From: Marinicellulosiphila megalodicopiae
GTDB taxonomy: Bacteria; Pseudomonadota; Gammaproteobacteria; Pseudomonadales; Natronospirillaceae
NCBI RefSeq assembly: GCF_045862395.1
Contig: NZ_AP023087.1
Coordinates: forward strand, 2,976,001 to 3,040,000
Length of the DNA: 64,000 bases
Direction of reading: 5' to 3'
Part shown: positions 53,202 to 61,145 of the stretch, piece after piece
How positions within the stretch are numbered: position 1 is the stretch's first letter
Layout: every line of letters begins with the position of its first letter
Position numbers and translations under genes: made by a program
Notes under the pieces: generated by a model
Databases searched by the model: none
Told to the model about the DNA's origin: nothing
The model's input: only the letters and a program-made list of their open reading frames with translations

Positions 53202-54875
53202 CTATTGACTCACTTCTACTTTTGTTCGTTTAAGATTACCTTTATATGAAACAATCAACCCAATCATAGGCACGAAAATTTCAATATTAAAACAAAACAA
53301 TCCATTTTTCTGAGACTCAAAACTGCGGCCCTTTGGTAGCAAAAAACTAGGTAAAGGAAGACCAAAACAAGACCAACGCCTAATTACGTAAAATAATTCC
53401 CCCCCTTCAATCACTAGTGCAACGCCAAAATCTAAAACGCCAAACCTCTCAACAATCAAAAATTCATTTTTATGCTTACCACGCTTTAAAAATGATGAAA
53501 ATTTATTTGAACCAAAATTTCGTACCCAACGCTCACCGTTGCTATCGGGAGTAATAGATACTTCTACTGATACATTATTTTCCGCTTTAGGAAAACCAAA
53601 AAACCTACAAATCACTTTAACTAACACTCCTTTTCCACGCTTTACATTAGCGCTTCCGCTCCAATGACTAGCTTTTAATTCGCTGTGCATTTTTTGAATT
53701 TCTTCAGGTAAAGTATCAAATGCAGAACCAAGGACCTGCCTAAATAATAACGATGTATTTTCCTCTTTTCTAAAACCTGTATAAATATTTTTGTTTTTAA
53801 ATAATTTGTCATAATCAGAAAGCTCGAGTGCATTAGCTCCAGATCGCGCACCAGATTTAGGTTGCTGACCTTGTAACATTTTTCTTATTATTGATTCTAT
53901 GGTCATTGATGGAATATATGGTCCGTCATCGCCTTCTGCCAATAGGTGCCAACTTTGTTCGATGATTTCTCCTTCGGATGTACCTTGAGCATGCACATAC
54001 ATACCACCACGGTGTTCACCGATTTTGACTGAATTTAAAACAGTATAAAATAATCTTGAAAAGGGAACTAAAGAAGGTAGTTTAAGAAATGCACGAGTCT
54101 TTGATAAAAAATTCAGCATGCGGTGAAGCACTTCCGGTACTGGACCTGCGCCCATCCATATATCAGTTAACGTTGGATGTTCTGGTGGAATGACTTGTAA
54201 ATCAGGGACATCAACAAGTGAAAATCGAATATTATTAAGCGGTAATTTTCCAGGAACAGCAATGGTATATCTCATACTTTCAGCGAGTCCTATACCGTGA
54301 CTTATCTCTCCATTTCGCTGAAGTGTAACGGGTTCACCTGCATAACTAAGCACCGCTCGCATTACATTCATACCAACACCTGCAAAAACTGAAGGCGCTA
54401 TACCGCCCTGCACTTTTACAATGTCCATTGTTTTTGCCATGTTTCGTAAAACAGCAGCTGTAAGGACAGGAAAACTACTAACACCCGATAATACAAAAAC
54501 ACCCGCCACTTTAGCCTCTTCATCAAATTTCGAGACACCAAAAACAAAAGCTGCTGCATCGGCAAAATCTAAGTAATGCACTTTTTGTTTAATACACGAT
54601 TTAATAACGCAGTAATGATTCGAGCCATAACTTTGAAAAGGACCAGATGCATCAATAACAATATCAGGACACTCACTCCGAAGTGTTTCATCAATATTAT
54701 TTCGATCTACATACAATGCTCGAATTGTGCTTTGACCATTAAAACCTTGACAGAATACTTCCGCTTTAGATAAATTTCGTCCCGACACAACAATCTCTAA
54801 ATCGACTACATCAAAAAGTAATTCGACTAATCTACCACCAAATACCCCGTATCCACCAATTATTATTATTTTCAT
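53202..54875 (-). CDS. Saccharopine dehydrogenase-like NAD(P)-binding protein with DUF4166
   Basis: 557 residues from the ATG at 54875, chosen for the AAGGTGG ribosome site 5 bases upstream; a TTG precedes it. N-terminal Rossmann fold (MKIIIIGGYGVFGGRLVELL, VVSGRNLSKAE, DIVIDASGPFQSYGSNHYCVIKSCI), a substrate-like domain (about 130-350) and a C-terminal DUF4166 domain (about 385-545; LGSAFDTLPEEIQKMH, SGSANVKRGKG, ERWVRNFGSNKFSS). The pair is common in proteobacteria but its reaction is not established. Monocistronic, with hairpins downstream. Confidence 0.82.
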   Translation of the reverse strand: MKIIIIGGYGVFGGRLVELLFDVVDLEIVVSGRNLSKAEVFCQGFNGQSTIRALYVDRNNIDETLRSECPDIVIDASGPFQSYGSNHYCVIKSCIKQKVHYLDFADAAAFVFGVSKFDEEAKVAGVFVLSGVSSFPVLTAAVLRNMAKTMDIVKVQGGIAPSVFAGVGMNVMRAVLSYAGEPVTLQRNGEISHGIGLAESMRYTIAVPGKLPLNNIRFSLVDVPDLQVIPPEHPTLTDIWMGAGPVPEVLHRMLNFLSKTRAFLKLPSLVPFSRLFYTVLNSVKIGEHRGGMYVHAQGTSEGEIIEQSWHLLAEGDDGPYIPSMTIESIIRKMLQGQQPKSGARSGANALELSDYDKLFKNKNIYTGFRKEENTSLLFRQVLGSAFDTLPEEIQKMHSELKASHWSGSANVKRGKGVLVKVICRFFGFPKAENNVSVEVSITPDSNGERWVRNFGSNKFSSFLKRGKHKNEFLIVERFGVLDFGVALVIEGGELFYVIRRWSCFGLPLPSFLLPKGRSFESQKNGLFCFNIEIFVPMIGLIVSYKGNLKRTKVEVSQ

Positions 54876-54908
54876 CAACCACCTTTACATATTGTTAATA
54901 TTATTATT

Positions 54909-55412
54909 TTAGTCATCATTGTTTGTTTTAATAAATGATTTTTCTAAATTCCATGTATCAGGGTCTTGCCTCCTTTTAACTATTAGCCATCTATAAGTAT
55001 CTTCGTATTTATATAATCTCAAATATGTCATATTCGCTTTATTACCAATATAATCCAAATCTAAACTCCAATCTATTAATGTCCATTTTCCTTGATAAAT
55101 ATTACCTTTATAGCTAAGTTCAAATTTATTTTCTGACTTTAATTTTAATTCAAGATCTTTGTATGTCCAAGTTCCTAACAATTCACTGCGATCTTCAACA
55201 ATAAATATGTATTCGACTTTAGGCAAAGACATAACCCAAAGGGAAATACAGAAAACAATACTTAATGGTCCAATAACTAGAGCACCCAGCTGTGCTTTTA
55301 ATAATCCTAATTTTTTTCTACCATATGTACATGCCCATAATTGGGATGTAACAAAATAGAATACACAAAAACATAAAAAAAATAATGCATAAATTAACGG
55401 CTCAGGGTTCAT
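54909..55412 (-). CDS. Small membrane protein with lipocalin-like tail, unknown
   Basis: 167 residues from the ATG at 55412, preceded by AAGG seven bases upstream (a longer frame lacks one). Two or three hydrophobic helices (about 5-25, 43-65) are followed by a beta-rich domain (LGTWTYKDLELKLKSENKFELSYKGNIYQGKWTL) resembling the short lipocalin-like 'W-x-x-L-K' repeats. No known family was recognised. It lies 33 bp upstream of the DUF4166 gene and may share its transcript. Confidence 0.62.
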   Translation of the reverse strand: MNPEPLIYALFFLCFCVFYFVTSQLWACTYGRKKLGLLKAQLGALVIGPLSIVFCISLWVMSLPKVEYIFIVEDRSELLGTWTYKDLELKLKSENKFELSYKGNIYQGKWTLIDWSLDLDYIGNKANMTYLRLYKYEDTYRWLIVKRRQDPDTWNLEKSFIKTNNDD

Positions 55413-55534
55413 TGTAAACCTTATATTTGACAATGTAATTTGAATAGAAATTCTAGTTACAATCATACCATAACGTTAGACCTCCCTAGGACTACTTAAT
55501 AAAATTAAACATCTACACAAGACAAAGCCCAATA

Positions 55535-55572
55535 AAAAGCACGGGGTCAATAAAAAGCACGGGGTCAAATCT
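55535..55572. repeat. GGGGTC-type repeat cluster, copies Q0 and Q1
   Basis: The motif AAAAGCACGGGGTCAA occurs twice (about 55536-55550 and 55553-55567); the second continues CTTGACTTCAGACC. Further copies lie at 55885-55918 and 55926-55960 and at the intron junction 57598-57616/59594-59612. GTCAA-ATC-TTGAC can fold as a hairpin. Confidence 0.85.
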
Positions 55573-55877
55573 TGACTTCAGACCTCACGAAAAAAAAGCA
55601 CGGGAACTGCAGGGGGTCAAGTCTAGCATCTTGACTAGACAGCCATAAAACGAAATTACATGAACATCGGGGTCGCGTCCACCACCAGTCATTTTATAAC
55701 ATAAAGAATTATCAAAAATAATCACTCAACCCTAAACACTTCACCCTTCGCTTTAAATGGCAGAGAACCATAAGCAGGTATCAAATACCCATGAGGATGA
55801 TGCACACGAAGTACGTCACAGCCACCATCTGTAATTATTAAAATAGGCGCATCATCAGGAAAGTCATCGGCTTTTTC
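55553..55877. repeat. Left copy of a 325-bp segmental duplication (empty-site copy)
   Basis: Matches 57598-57616 joined to 59594-59899, with one base difference seen (GAACTGC versus GAATTGC). It ends at GGCTTTTTC, beyond which the two copies diverge. It carries the last 50 or so codons of a VWA-like gene and is uninterrupted where the other copy has the group II intron. Confidence 0.95.
55722..55877 (-). pseudogene. Duplicated tail of a VWA-like (COG3864-type) gene
   Basis: On the minus strand this encodes the end of a VWA-like protein (DDFPDDAPILIITDGG, GYLIPAYGSLPFKAKGEVFRVE). It is identical to the end of the fragment at 59744-60028, of which it is the truncated duplicate. No start is present. 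Confidence 0.8.
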
Positions 55878-55884
55878 CAAAAAA

Positions 55885-55960
55885 GCACGGGGTCAAATCT
55901 TGACTTCAGACCTCACGGAAAAAAATGAATGGGGTCAAATCTTGACTTCGGACATTACGA
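55885..55960. repeat. GGGGTC-type repeat cluster, copies Q2 and Q3
   Basis: AGCACGGGGTCAAATCTTGAC-type copy at about 55885-55918 and a variant ATGGGGTCAAATCTTGAC at about 55926-55960, in tandem. Confidence 0.85.
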
Positions 55961-55962
55961 AG

Positions 55963-56128
55963 CCAAAAGGGACATCCACTTTTGTAATTCTGGGGGCGGA
56001 TCCAAAACCCGCACTGAAAACACCCCAATAGCCGTGAAGGTAAACCATCACCCACATTTATGTCTGACAGCCTGAAGACAGTCCTAGGGAACAACTACAG
56101 ATAAAAAGTGAGGATATGAAATCTACCC
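55963..56128. repeat. R-family dispersed repeat, copy R1 (divergent)
   Basis: Starts CCAAAAGGGACATCCACTTTT, keeps the internal GACAGCCTGAAGACAG motif and ends near AAAAAGTGAGGATATGAAATCTACCC. Related copies at 56634, 60028, 60186, 60219 and 63282. Confidence 0.75.
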
Positions 56129-56166
56129 AAAAGGTTTATCAGTGTGAAAAACCAATTTATTTAATG

Positions 56167-56439
56167 TCATCTAAATACTAATTTATGCAATCTCAGACCA
56201 ACAAAAATCGACAGCACTACAAATTGAGCACTCACAAAGGAAAAAATAACCATACCGAAAGGGAAGAATGCAGCAATTATAAAACGATCCGTTCCCGAAC
56301 TATGAATAACCAAGTAAATCCAAAGTGGAATCATCATAATACATACTGTGACCATCCAACCGGTGGTCACTATTTTGTTTAACCCTTTGTAGCGAATTGA
56401 TCGATAATCGATTGAGTTATTTTTAATATTTTCTTCCAT
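56167..56439 (-). CDS. Small two-helix membrane protein, unknown
   Basis: 90 residues. Two hydrophobic helices (about 28-47 and 53-82) with a short loop, a polar N-terminus and a charged tail. An AAAGGG lies 14 bases before the ATG, a wide spacing. No known family was recognised. It lies among repeats, but the frame is clean and the helices coherent. Confidence 0.5.
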   Translation of the reverse strand: MEENIKNNSIDYRSIRYKGLNKIVTTGWMVTVCIMMIPLWIYLVIHSSGTDRFIIAAFFPFGMVIFSFVSAQFVVLSIFVGLRLHKLVFR

Positions 56440-56496
56440 TTAGTTTTTTGCCCTTTCATTATCTTTAGAGTACTTAAACCGCTCTTTTATTTTATA

Positions 56497-56646
56497 TTAA
56501 GGTGCAACGCCACCATCATTTATGATCCAACCAAAATCATTGGTTAAATATTGAATGTAAACCACTTGATATATTATTGCTACATTAAACATGCCGTGCA
56601 TAGACCTCCATTGTTGATTGCCCCATTGATAAACCAAAAGGGACAT
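56497..56646 (-). pseudogene. 49-codon reading frame starting inside repeat R2
   Basis: Reads MSLLVYQWGNQQWRSMHGMFN... to a TAA at 56497. The first five codons (MSLLV) come from repeat R2; the rest looks like the tail of an unidentified protein. Too short for the automatic track and probably the remnant of a gene truncated by R2, but it is open in frame with the repeat's ATG. Confidence 0.45.
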
Positions 56647-56820
56647 CCATTTTTAACAATCAAGCACAAATCAAAACCACTGGATCTCCAACGATAAAAC
56701 AGTTGAAGATGACGAAGACGGCTAGCTTTTAAGACAAGCAAACACTCATATTTTGACTGGCAGTTTTAAGGCAACCCTACTGAACATCCACAAACAAAAA
56801 GGACTAATGAGGTCCGCCCA
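56634..56820. repeat. R-family dispersed repeat, copy R2
   Basis: About 187 bp: CCAAAAGGGACATCC start, then CAAGCACAAATCAAAACCACTGGATCTCCAACGATAAAACAGTTG, then GGCAGTTTTAAGGCAACCC and a final hairpin AAAAAGGACTAATGAGGTCC. Shares long blocks with R3, R5 and R7. Confidence 0.85.
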
Positions 56821-56987
56821 TACAATCATCCGCGATTAATGAGCGCCCCTCTCTTCAGTAAATACTGTAGATATTAGGGTCGGATCCAAAAACCATGCGT
56901 TAATTTAATCTGGCCTAGAATAGATAATATAGATAGAACATTATACAATTAACGCATTCAGTCAAATTAAATTTAGTTTTTACAGGA
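56821..56987. other. Promoter region of the exported protein gene, no gene
   Basis: 167 bp between R2 and the 198-residue protein gene. Includes ACTGTAGATATTAGGGTCGGATCC, another relative of the GGGGTC repeats. Confidence 0.4.
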
Positions 56988-57584
56988 ATGATTAAAATCA
57001 AAACACTACTTATCGGAATTTTAATATCAATAAGTTCAATTATGATTACCAATGTTCAAGCAAATCAAATTAGATATGGCGTAAATGCATTTTCAATACA
57101 CAATCACTCGTCTGAAAAAACTCTTGCTCTAATGTATACAGCATCCTTCGCAAAGGATGTTAAATGGAAAAGCCATAACTTTTTAGCAGAACTCGAAGGC
57201 AATTTAGTTCTTATCTCTCCAAATCACACTAAAAAAACTGTCATTTACGAAGAGCAAAAAGGCATAACCTTTAACAAATTTATTGCTTCTCGTTTTAATT
57301 TACTTAGAAAATCCCAAATAAATGATCGTTTATCCATTTATTATGGGGGCTCTTTATTTTTAACATCATTTAGCGAATACCACACCATTGAACAATATGG
57401 TGAATACACATTAAGTGAATCAACTAAATATAAAAAATTAGTTTTTGGACTTAAAACACAATTTGATTTCAAATTGTTTTCTATTAAAAAATTCGCGCTT
57501 CATGCTTACATTCATCCTTACAACTATTACTTTAACCTTGGTAATGAAACGGATTTAGGCTTAAAACTAGTTTATTCTGAATAA
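56988..57584 (+). CDS. Exported beta-rich protein, unknown (possible small outer-membrane barrel)
   Basis: 198 residues. Type I signal peptide (lysines, ILISISSIMITNVQA-N), then strand-rich sequence with alternating aromatic residues (LALMYTASF, LSIYYGGSLFLTSF, LVFGLKTQFDFKLF, ALHAYIHPYNYYFNLG) ending TDLGLKLVYSE. No family recognised. A GG lies only a few bases before the ATG, so the ribosome site is poor. Placed between two repeats and just before the intron. Confidence 0.6.
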   Translation: MIKIKTLLIGILISISSIMITNVQANQIRYGVNAFSIHNHSSEKTLALMYTASFAKDVKWKSHNFLAELEGNLVLISPNHTKKTVIYEEQKGITFNKFIASRFNLLRKSQINDRLSIYYGGSLFLTSFSEYHTIEQYGEYTLSESTKYKKLVFGLKTQFDFKLFSIKKFALHAYIHPYNYYFNLGNETDLGLKLVYSE

Positions 57585-57597
57585 TTTAGAAGAACAG

Positions 57598-57616
57598 AAA
57601 AGCACGGGGTCAAATC
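57598..57616. repeat. 5' flank (exon) of the group II intron, part of the duplication
   Basis: AAAAGCACGGGGTCAAATC. Joined to 59594 onward it rebuilds the uninterrupted sequence of the left copy at 55553-55877. Confidence 0.9.
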
Positions 57617-59593
57617 GTACGCCGTTACCGGCAATATATCTAGCAGGTTAAAGTCCTGTCCTAGGAATTACTCATTCACCTAGGTAGCACTGAAAAGCAG
57701 TGTTCAAGTAATTGGATGCTGTAAGTTTTTCAAAGGCGAAACCGCAGACCGCAACGCAAGTGAATCTGTTTAGCCTCGTTAACTAAATAAGGACGCTGAC
57801 TCTCTGATTTGAAGGGGAAAGCTGTCATCTTTCAATCAAAAATATGATTTCTAATCTGTCTTTTTTAGACAGTCACAAACATGTTTAATGAGCATGAACG
57901 AAAGAGTCCTTCGGGGTTATAAGAGTGGTATGTGGTGGAAGATACATTGTGCAGGACGGGAGATCCAATAAGGTGATTTTTGCAGAATCAACGGTCATTT
58001 ATAAGCGAAGAGCGAAATGATGACGGGCTTTATTGGAAGTCAGAGGGGCTAATAGTACCGTTTGAGGGTGAGCGACAACATAACGACACCCAAGGGAAGT
58101 GGCTCTACTTTATTCATGTAACCAAAGAGGAAAAGGCTCAGATGATTGCATTATGCTATTAACATCTTCCAGTTTGAAAAAACGAGTCGGTGACCTTCAG
58201 AGGAAACTATTTCAAAAAGCCAAACAACAATCCACATTTTGCTTTTATTCAATCTATGACAAGGTTTATCGTTTGGATGTCCTGCAATATGCTTACGAAC
58301 TTGTTAAGAAAAACAATGGCAAACCTGGTTTAGATCGGGTGACATTTGAAACAATAGAACGAGAAATATCAAAGTGGCGTTACTTAAATATTTTACAATC
58401 TAAGCTTAAATTTAATTCCTATCAATCCAGTCCAATTAAACGTGTCGACATACCGAAAGGTAATGGCGAAACTCGTCCGTTGGGTATCCCGAATATTGAA
58501 GATCGAATCATCCAAATGGCTGTTAAAATTGTCATTGAACCAATTTTTGAATCGGGCTTCAGTAATAACAGTTACGGATTTCGTCCTAATCGATCGGCTC
58601 ATCAAGCCATGAACAGTATTACTCAATCGTTAAGATCGGGACATACACAAGTGATTGATGCTGACCTGTCGAAATACTTTGATACCATCGCGCACGTTAA
58701 GCTCATGAAGTTAGTATCGCTGAGAGTTTCTGATAAGAAAGTATTAGCGTTATTAAATCAATGGTTAAAGTCGGTGGTGATCAAAGTAGAAAAGAGCGGA
58801 AAACAAACGGTTATTGCAGGTGGTAAGAAAAGTAAATTAGGCACACCTCAAGGTGGTGTTATCTCGCCATTATTGGCCAATATCTATCTGGATGTATTGG
58901 ATAGAATATGGGACAAACACAATTTAGCATTTAAATTAAAAGCGAAAATAGTCCGATACGCTGACGATTTAGTGATTCTTTGTAAAAATGAAACAGATGC
59001 ATCATATAAAGTGTTAACACAAGTTTTGGGTAAATTAGATTTACAACTTAATGGAGACAAAACTGAAGTGGTAGATTCGCTAAAAGAGAAGTTTAATTTT
59101 CTAGGTTTTGAAATTTCAATGGCAAAAAGCAAACAATCAGGAAAAGTATTCCCGATGGTTGAGCCGTCACAGAAATCGATGAAAAAAGTAAGTGAGAAGA
59201 TTAAATTTTACACTCGAAGAGCGATGAATCCAGTACCGATAAATGAAGTGGTTAGACAATTAAATGCAACAGTCAGAGGCTGGTGCAATTATTTTTATTA
59301 TGGTTACGGTCATCGAAAAATAAAGAAGATCCGATACTATATGGAAGAAAGTCTGCGACACCAACTAAGGTACAGACACAAGGTGAGAAATAGAGGGGCG
59401 AGTTATCATAAATTTCCAAGGCAGTATTTGTACGGTTATTTAGGGTTGTATCAGCCACCAGTAAAACCGCGTTGGAAAGTTGTGCATGCTTGAGAAGAAG
59501 GATATCGGAAAGCCGTATGCGGGAGAACCGCACGTACGGTTTGATGAGGGGAGGCTGTCATGTTTTTTTAGATGTGGCTGTCTTCTACTCTAT
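57617..59593 (+). mobile_element. Group II intron with reverse transcriptase, 1977 bp
   Basis: The left duplicate (55553-55877) is the empty site and fixes the ends: intron from GTACG (57617) to CTACTCTAT (59593). The 5' end differs from the usual GTGYG in one base; the 3' end obeys AY. Domain V is AGCCGTATGCGGGAGAACCGCACGTACGGTT at about 59511-59541, with the catalytic AGC triad. The GAGGGGAG/CTTCTACTC pairing leaves a bulged A at 59587, seven nucleotides counted from the 3' end, as expected for the lariat branch point. The ORF encodes an RT without an endonuclease domain. The target hairpin GTCAA-ATC-TTGAC is in a repeat. Confidence 0.95.
58153..59493 (+). CDS. ltrA: Group II intron reverse transcriptase/maturase
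   Basis: 446 residues from the ATG at 58153. RT blocks are intact: GFRPNRSAHQAM, VIDADLSKYFDTI, LGTPQGGVISPLLANIYLDVLD and the catalytic YADD in VRYADDLVILCK. Domain X maturase helix: EVVRQLNATVRGWCNYFYYGYG. No HNH endonuclease follows, as in group IIC and some other bacterial classes. It splices and reverse-integrates the intron RNA. The frame is uninterrupted, so the intron could be mobile. A longer frame upstream of 58153 lacks RT homology. Confidence 0.95.
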   Translation: MLLTSSSLKKRVGDLQRKLFQKAKQQSTFCFYSIYDKVYRLDVLQYAYELVKKNNGKPGLDRVTFETIEREISKWRYLNILQSKLKFNSYQSSPIKRVDIPKGNGETRPLGIPNIEDRIIQMAVKIVIEPIFESGFSNNSYGFRPNRSAHQAMNSITQSLRSGHTQVIDADLSKYFDTIAHVKLMKLVSLRVSDKKVLALLNQWLKSVVIKVEKSGKQTVIAGGKKSKLGTPQGGVISPLLANIYLDVLDRIWDKHNLAFKLKAKIVRYADDLVILCKNETDASYKVLTQVLGKLDLQLNGDKTEVVDSLKEKFNFLGFEISMAKSKQSGKVFPMVEPSQKSMKKVSEKIKFYTRRAMNPVPINEVVRQLNATVRGWCNYFYYGYGHRKIKKIRYYMEESLRHQLRYRHKVRNRGASYHKFPRQYLYGYLGLYQPPVKPRWKVVHA

Positions 59594-59899
59594 TTGACTT
59601 CAGACCTCACGAAAAAAAAGCACGGGAATTGCAGGGGGTCAAGTCTAGCATCTTGACTAGACAGCCATAAAACGAAATTACATGAACATCGGGGTCGCGT
59701 CCACCACCAGTCATTTTATAACATAAAGAATTATCAAAAATAATCACTCAACCCTAAACACTTCACCCTTCGCTTTAAATGGCAGAGAACCATAAGCAGG
59801 TATCAAATACCCATGAGGATGATGCACACGAAGTACGTCACAGCCACCATCTGTAATTATTAAAATAGGCGCATCATCAGGAAAGTCATCGGCTTTTTC
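59594..59899. repeat. Right copy of the segmental duplication, downstream of the intron
   Basis: 306 bp matching 55572-55877 with the same length and one base difference seen. Together with 57598-57616 it forms the 325-bp duplicated unit. The gene fragment continues to its right, so this is the parental copy. Confidence 0.95.
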
Positions 59900-60040
59900 A
59901 AGCAATTGTATGCCCGGTTGTAATACAGTGCCTCCTCGGCCAATTACTTTTACACTTTGGGCTAATTGATCAGGCTCTACATACCCTTGGTCGTAGGCAT
60001 TAGCATCGCAATATACACAAAAGCGAACCAAAAGGGACAT
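59744..60040 (-). pseudogene. C-terminal fragment of a VWA-like (COG3864/DUF2201) protein, fused to a repeat start codon
   Basis: 98 residues. The body VRFCVYCDANAYDQGYVEPDQLAQSVKVIGRGGTVLQPGIQLLEKADDF...ILIITDGGCDVLRVHHPHGYLIPAYGSLPF is the C-terminus of the VWA-like metallopeptidase-type family that partners MoxR ATPases. The first residues MSLLV are supplied in frame by repeat R3, which cuts off the rest of the gene. The fragment has no metal-binding N-terminal part, so it is probably non-functional even if translated. Confidence 0.75.
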
Positions 60041-60181
60041 CCACTTTTAACAATCAAGCACAAATCAAAACCACTGGATCTCCAACGATAAAACAGTTGT
60101 AGATAACTAAAAACTCTAACCTTTAAGATAAGTAAACACTCACATTTTGACAGACAGCCTGAAGGCAGACCTCTGAACGGA
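60028..60181. repeat. R-family dispersed repeat, copy R3
   Basis: CCAAAAGGGACATCCACTTTTAACAATCAAGC, CAACGATAAAACAGTTGTAGAT, and GACAGCCTGAAGGCAGACC. Abuts and truncates the VWA fragment. Confidence 0.85.
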
Positions 60182-60185
60182 CAAT

Positions 60186-60213
60186 CCAAAAGGGACATCC
60201 ACTTTTAACCAAT
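60186..60213. repeat. R-family partial copy R4
   Basis: CCAAAAGGGACATCCACTTTTAACC; only the end of the element. Confidence 0.8.
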
Positions 60214-60218
60214 CCAAT

Positions 60219-60398
60219 CCAAAAGGGACATCCACTTTTAACCATCAAGCCACTGGATTACCAACGATAAAACAGTTGAAGATGACGAAATTTAAAAGCT
60301 TTCAAGGTAAGTAAACACTCACATTCTAACTGGCATTTTTAAGGCAACCCTATTAAACCACCACAAACAAAAAGGGCGGATATAGAATCCACCCTTAC
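60219..60398. repeat. R-family dispersed repeat, copy R5
   Basis: Full-length copy from CCAAAAGGGACATCC to the hairpin-like GGGCGGATATAGAATCCACCC. Same internal order as R2. Confidence 0.85.
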
Positions 60399-60413
60399 GA
60401 CCAATTACTCACC

Positions 60414-60813
60414 TCATACATTCACCAAATATTTCAAACTACGACCGCCTGCTCCGCTTTTTACACATTAGCCTTTGATTACTAAATCGGACAAATGTCG
60501 TGTGGCTCTGGCGCTGCTTACTTTTGTTGTTTTTTGATATTGGCTGGCATTGCCCCCTTGTCAACATCATCATCGAGCATGATGTTTAGGATTTTCTTTT
60601 GTACTTAATTAATCAAAATCTCATGCGCTTGTTGCCAAAAATTTTGCTTTGTTTAAGGTTTGATTAACTTTAGCGATGGCTTGGTCTATTGTGTTTTCTA
60701 TTATTTGTAAAAACCACTCTAAAAACTCGGGGACATTCATGTCTGATTTCTGTGTTTTTTCTAGTATGGAGTAATAGTGTTTACACTGCTTTTAGATGGT
60801 TTTATATTCAGCG
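60414..60813 (-). pseudogene. Remnant of a Fic-family protein with wHTH (C-terminal half)
   Basis: Reading the minus strand gives HYYSILEKTQKSDMNVPEFLEWFL, then NTIDQAIAKVNQTLNKAKF, a stop, and in shifted frames DKGAMPANIK, SSARATRHLSDLVIKG, a stop, and CVKSGAGGRSLKYLVNV ending at 60414. These follow, in order, the C-terminal part of Fic (DUF4172-Fic-wHTH) proteins: the helix after the Fic core, the linker and the winged helix ending in AGGRS. At least two stops and frame changes show decay. Fic proteins AMPylate targets; this copy cannot. Confidence 0.75.
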
Positions 60814-61145
60814 ATATGACTTCTTAGTAAACCCTATTTTTATCGTTCATATTGCAGTGAGTAAATTTGAGTTATTTGCATCATTTAAAACAAGTACTAA
60901 AGTCAAGTGCCTAAGACACTCATTTTTAGATTCAAACACACATAATTAACAGTCAATAAAACTAAGTTAATGTAAGCAATATGAGATAACCATCTTGCAA
61001 CTGACTTTAATGGAGTTAATCCACATATTTTTTGTCATTCTCGTTATAAACTGACAATTACAATAGTTGTTTGTTTGATAATTGATAAATAAATGCGCTC
61101 TTAATCGGTTCATTTATATTTATCAATTCTTAACGAGGAAATACC
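60814..61145. other. 332-bp upstream region of the two-module exported protein
   Basis: No gene supported; a plus-strand frame at 60689-60949 overlaps the Fic remnant and is not coding-like. The promoter of the 61146 gene should lie here. A strong ribosome site AACGAGG precedes the ATG at 61146. Confidence 0.4.

Noticed and set aside
55906..56094. 62-codon minus-strand frame
   Set aside because: Composed of repeat R1 and GGGGTC copies; no family match.
57980..58162. 60-codon frame inside the intron
   Set aside because: Lies in the structured RNA region before the RT; no homology.
59977..60198. 73-codon minus-strand frame starting MSLLDCPF
   Set aside because: Begins in R4 and reads through R3 in a frame different from the VWA fragment; repeat-derived.
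60689..60949. 86-codon plus-strand frame
   Set aside because: Antisense to the Fic remnant, which explains the sequence better; no coding-like composition or ribosome site.
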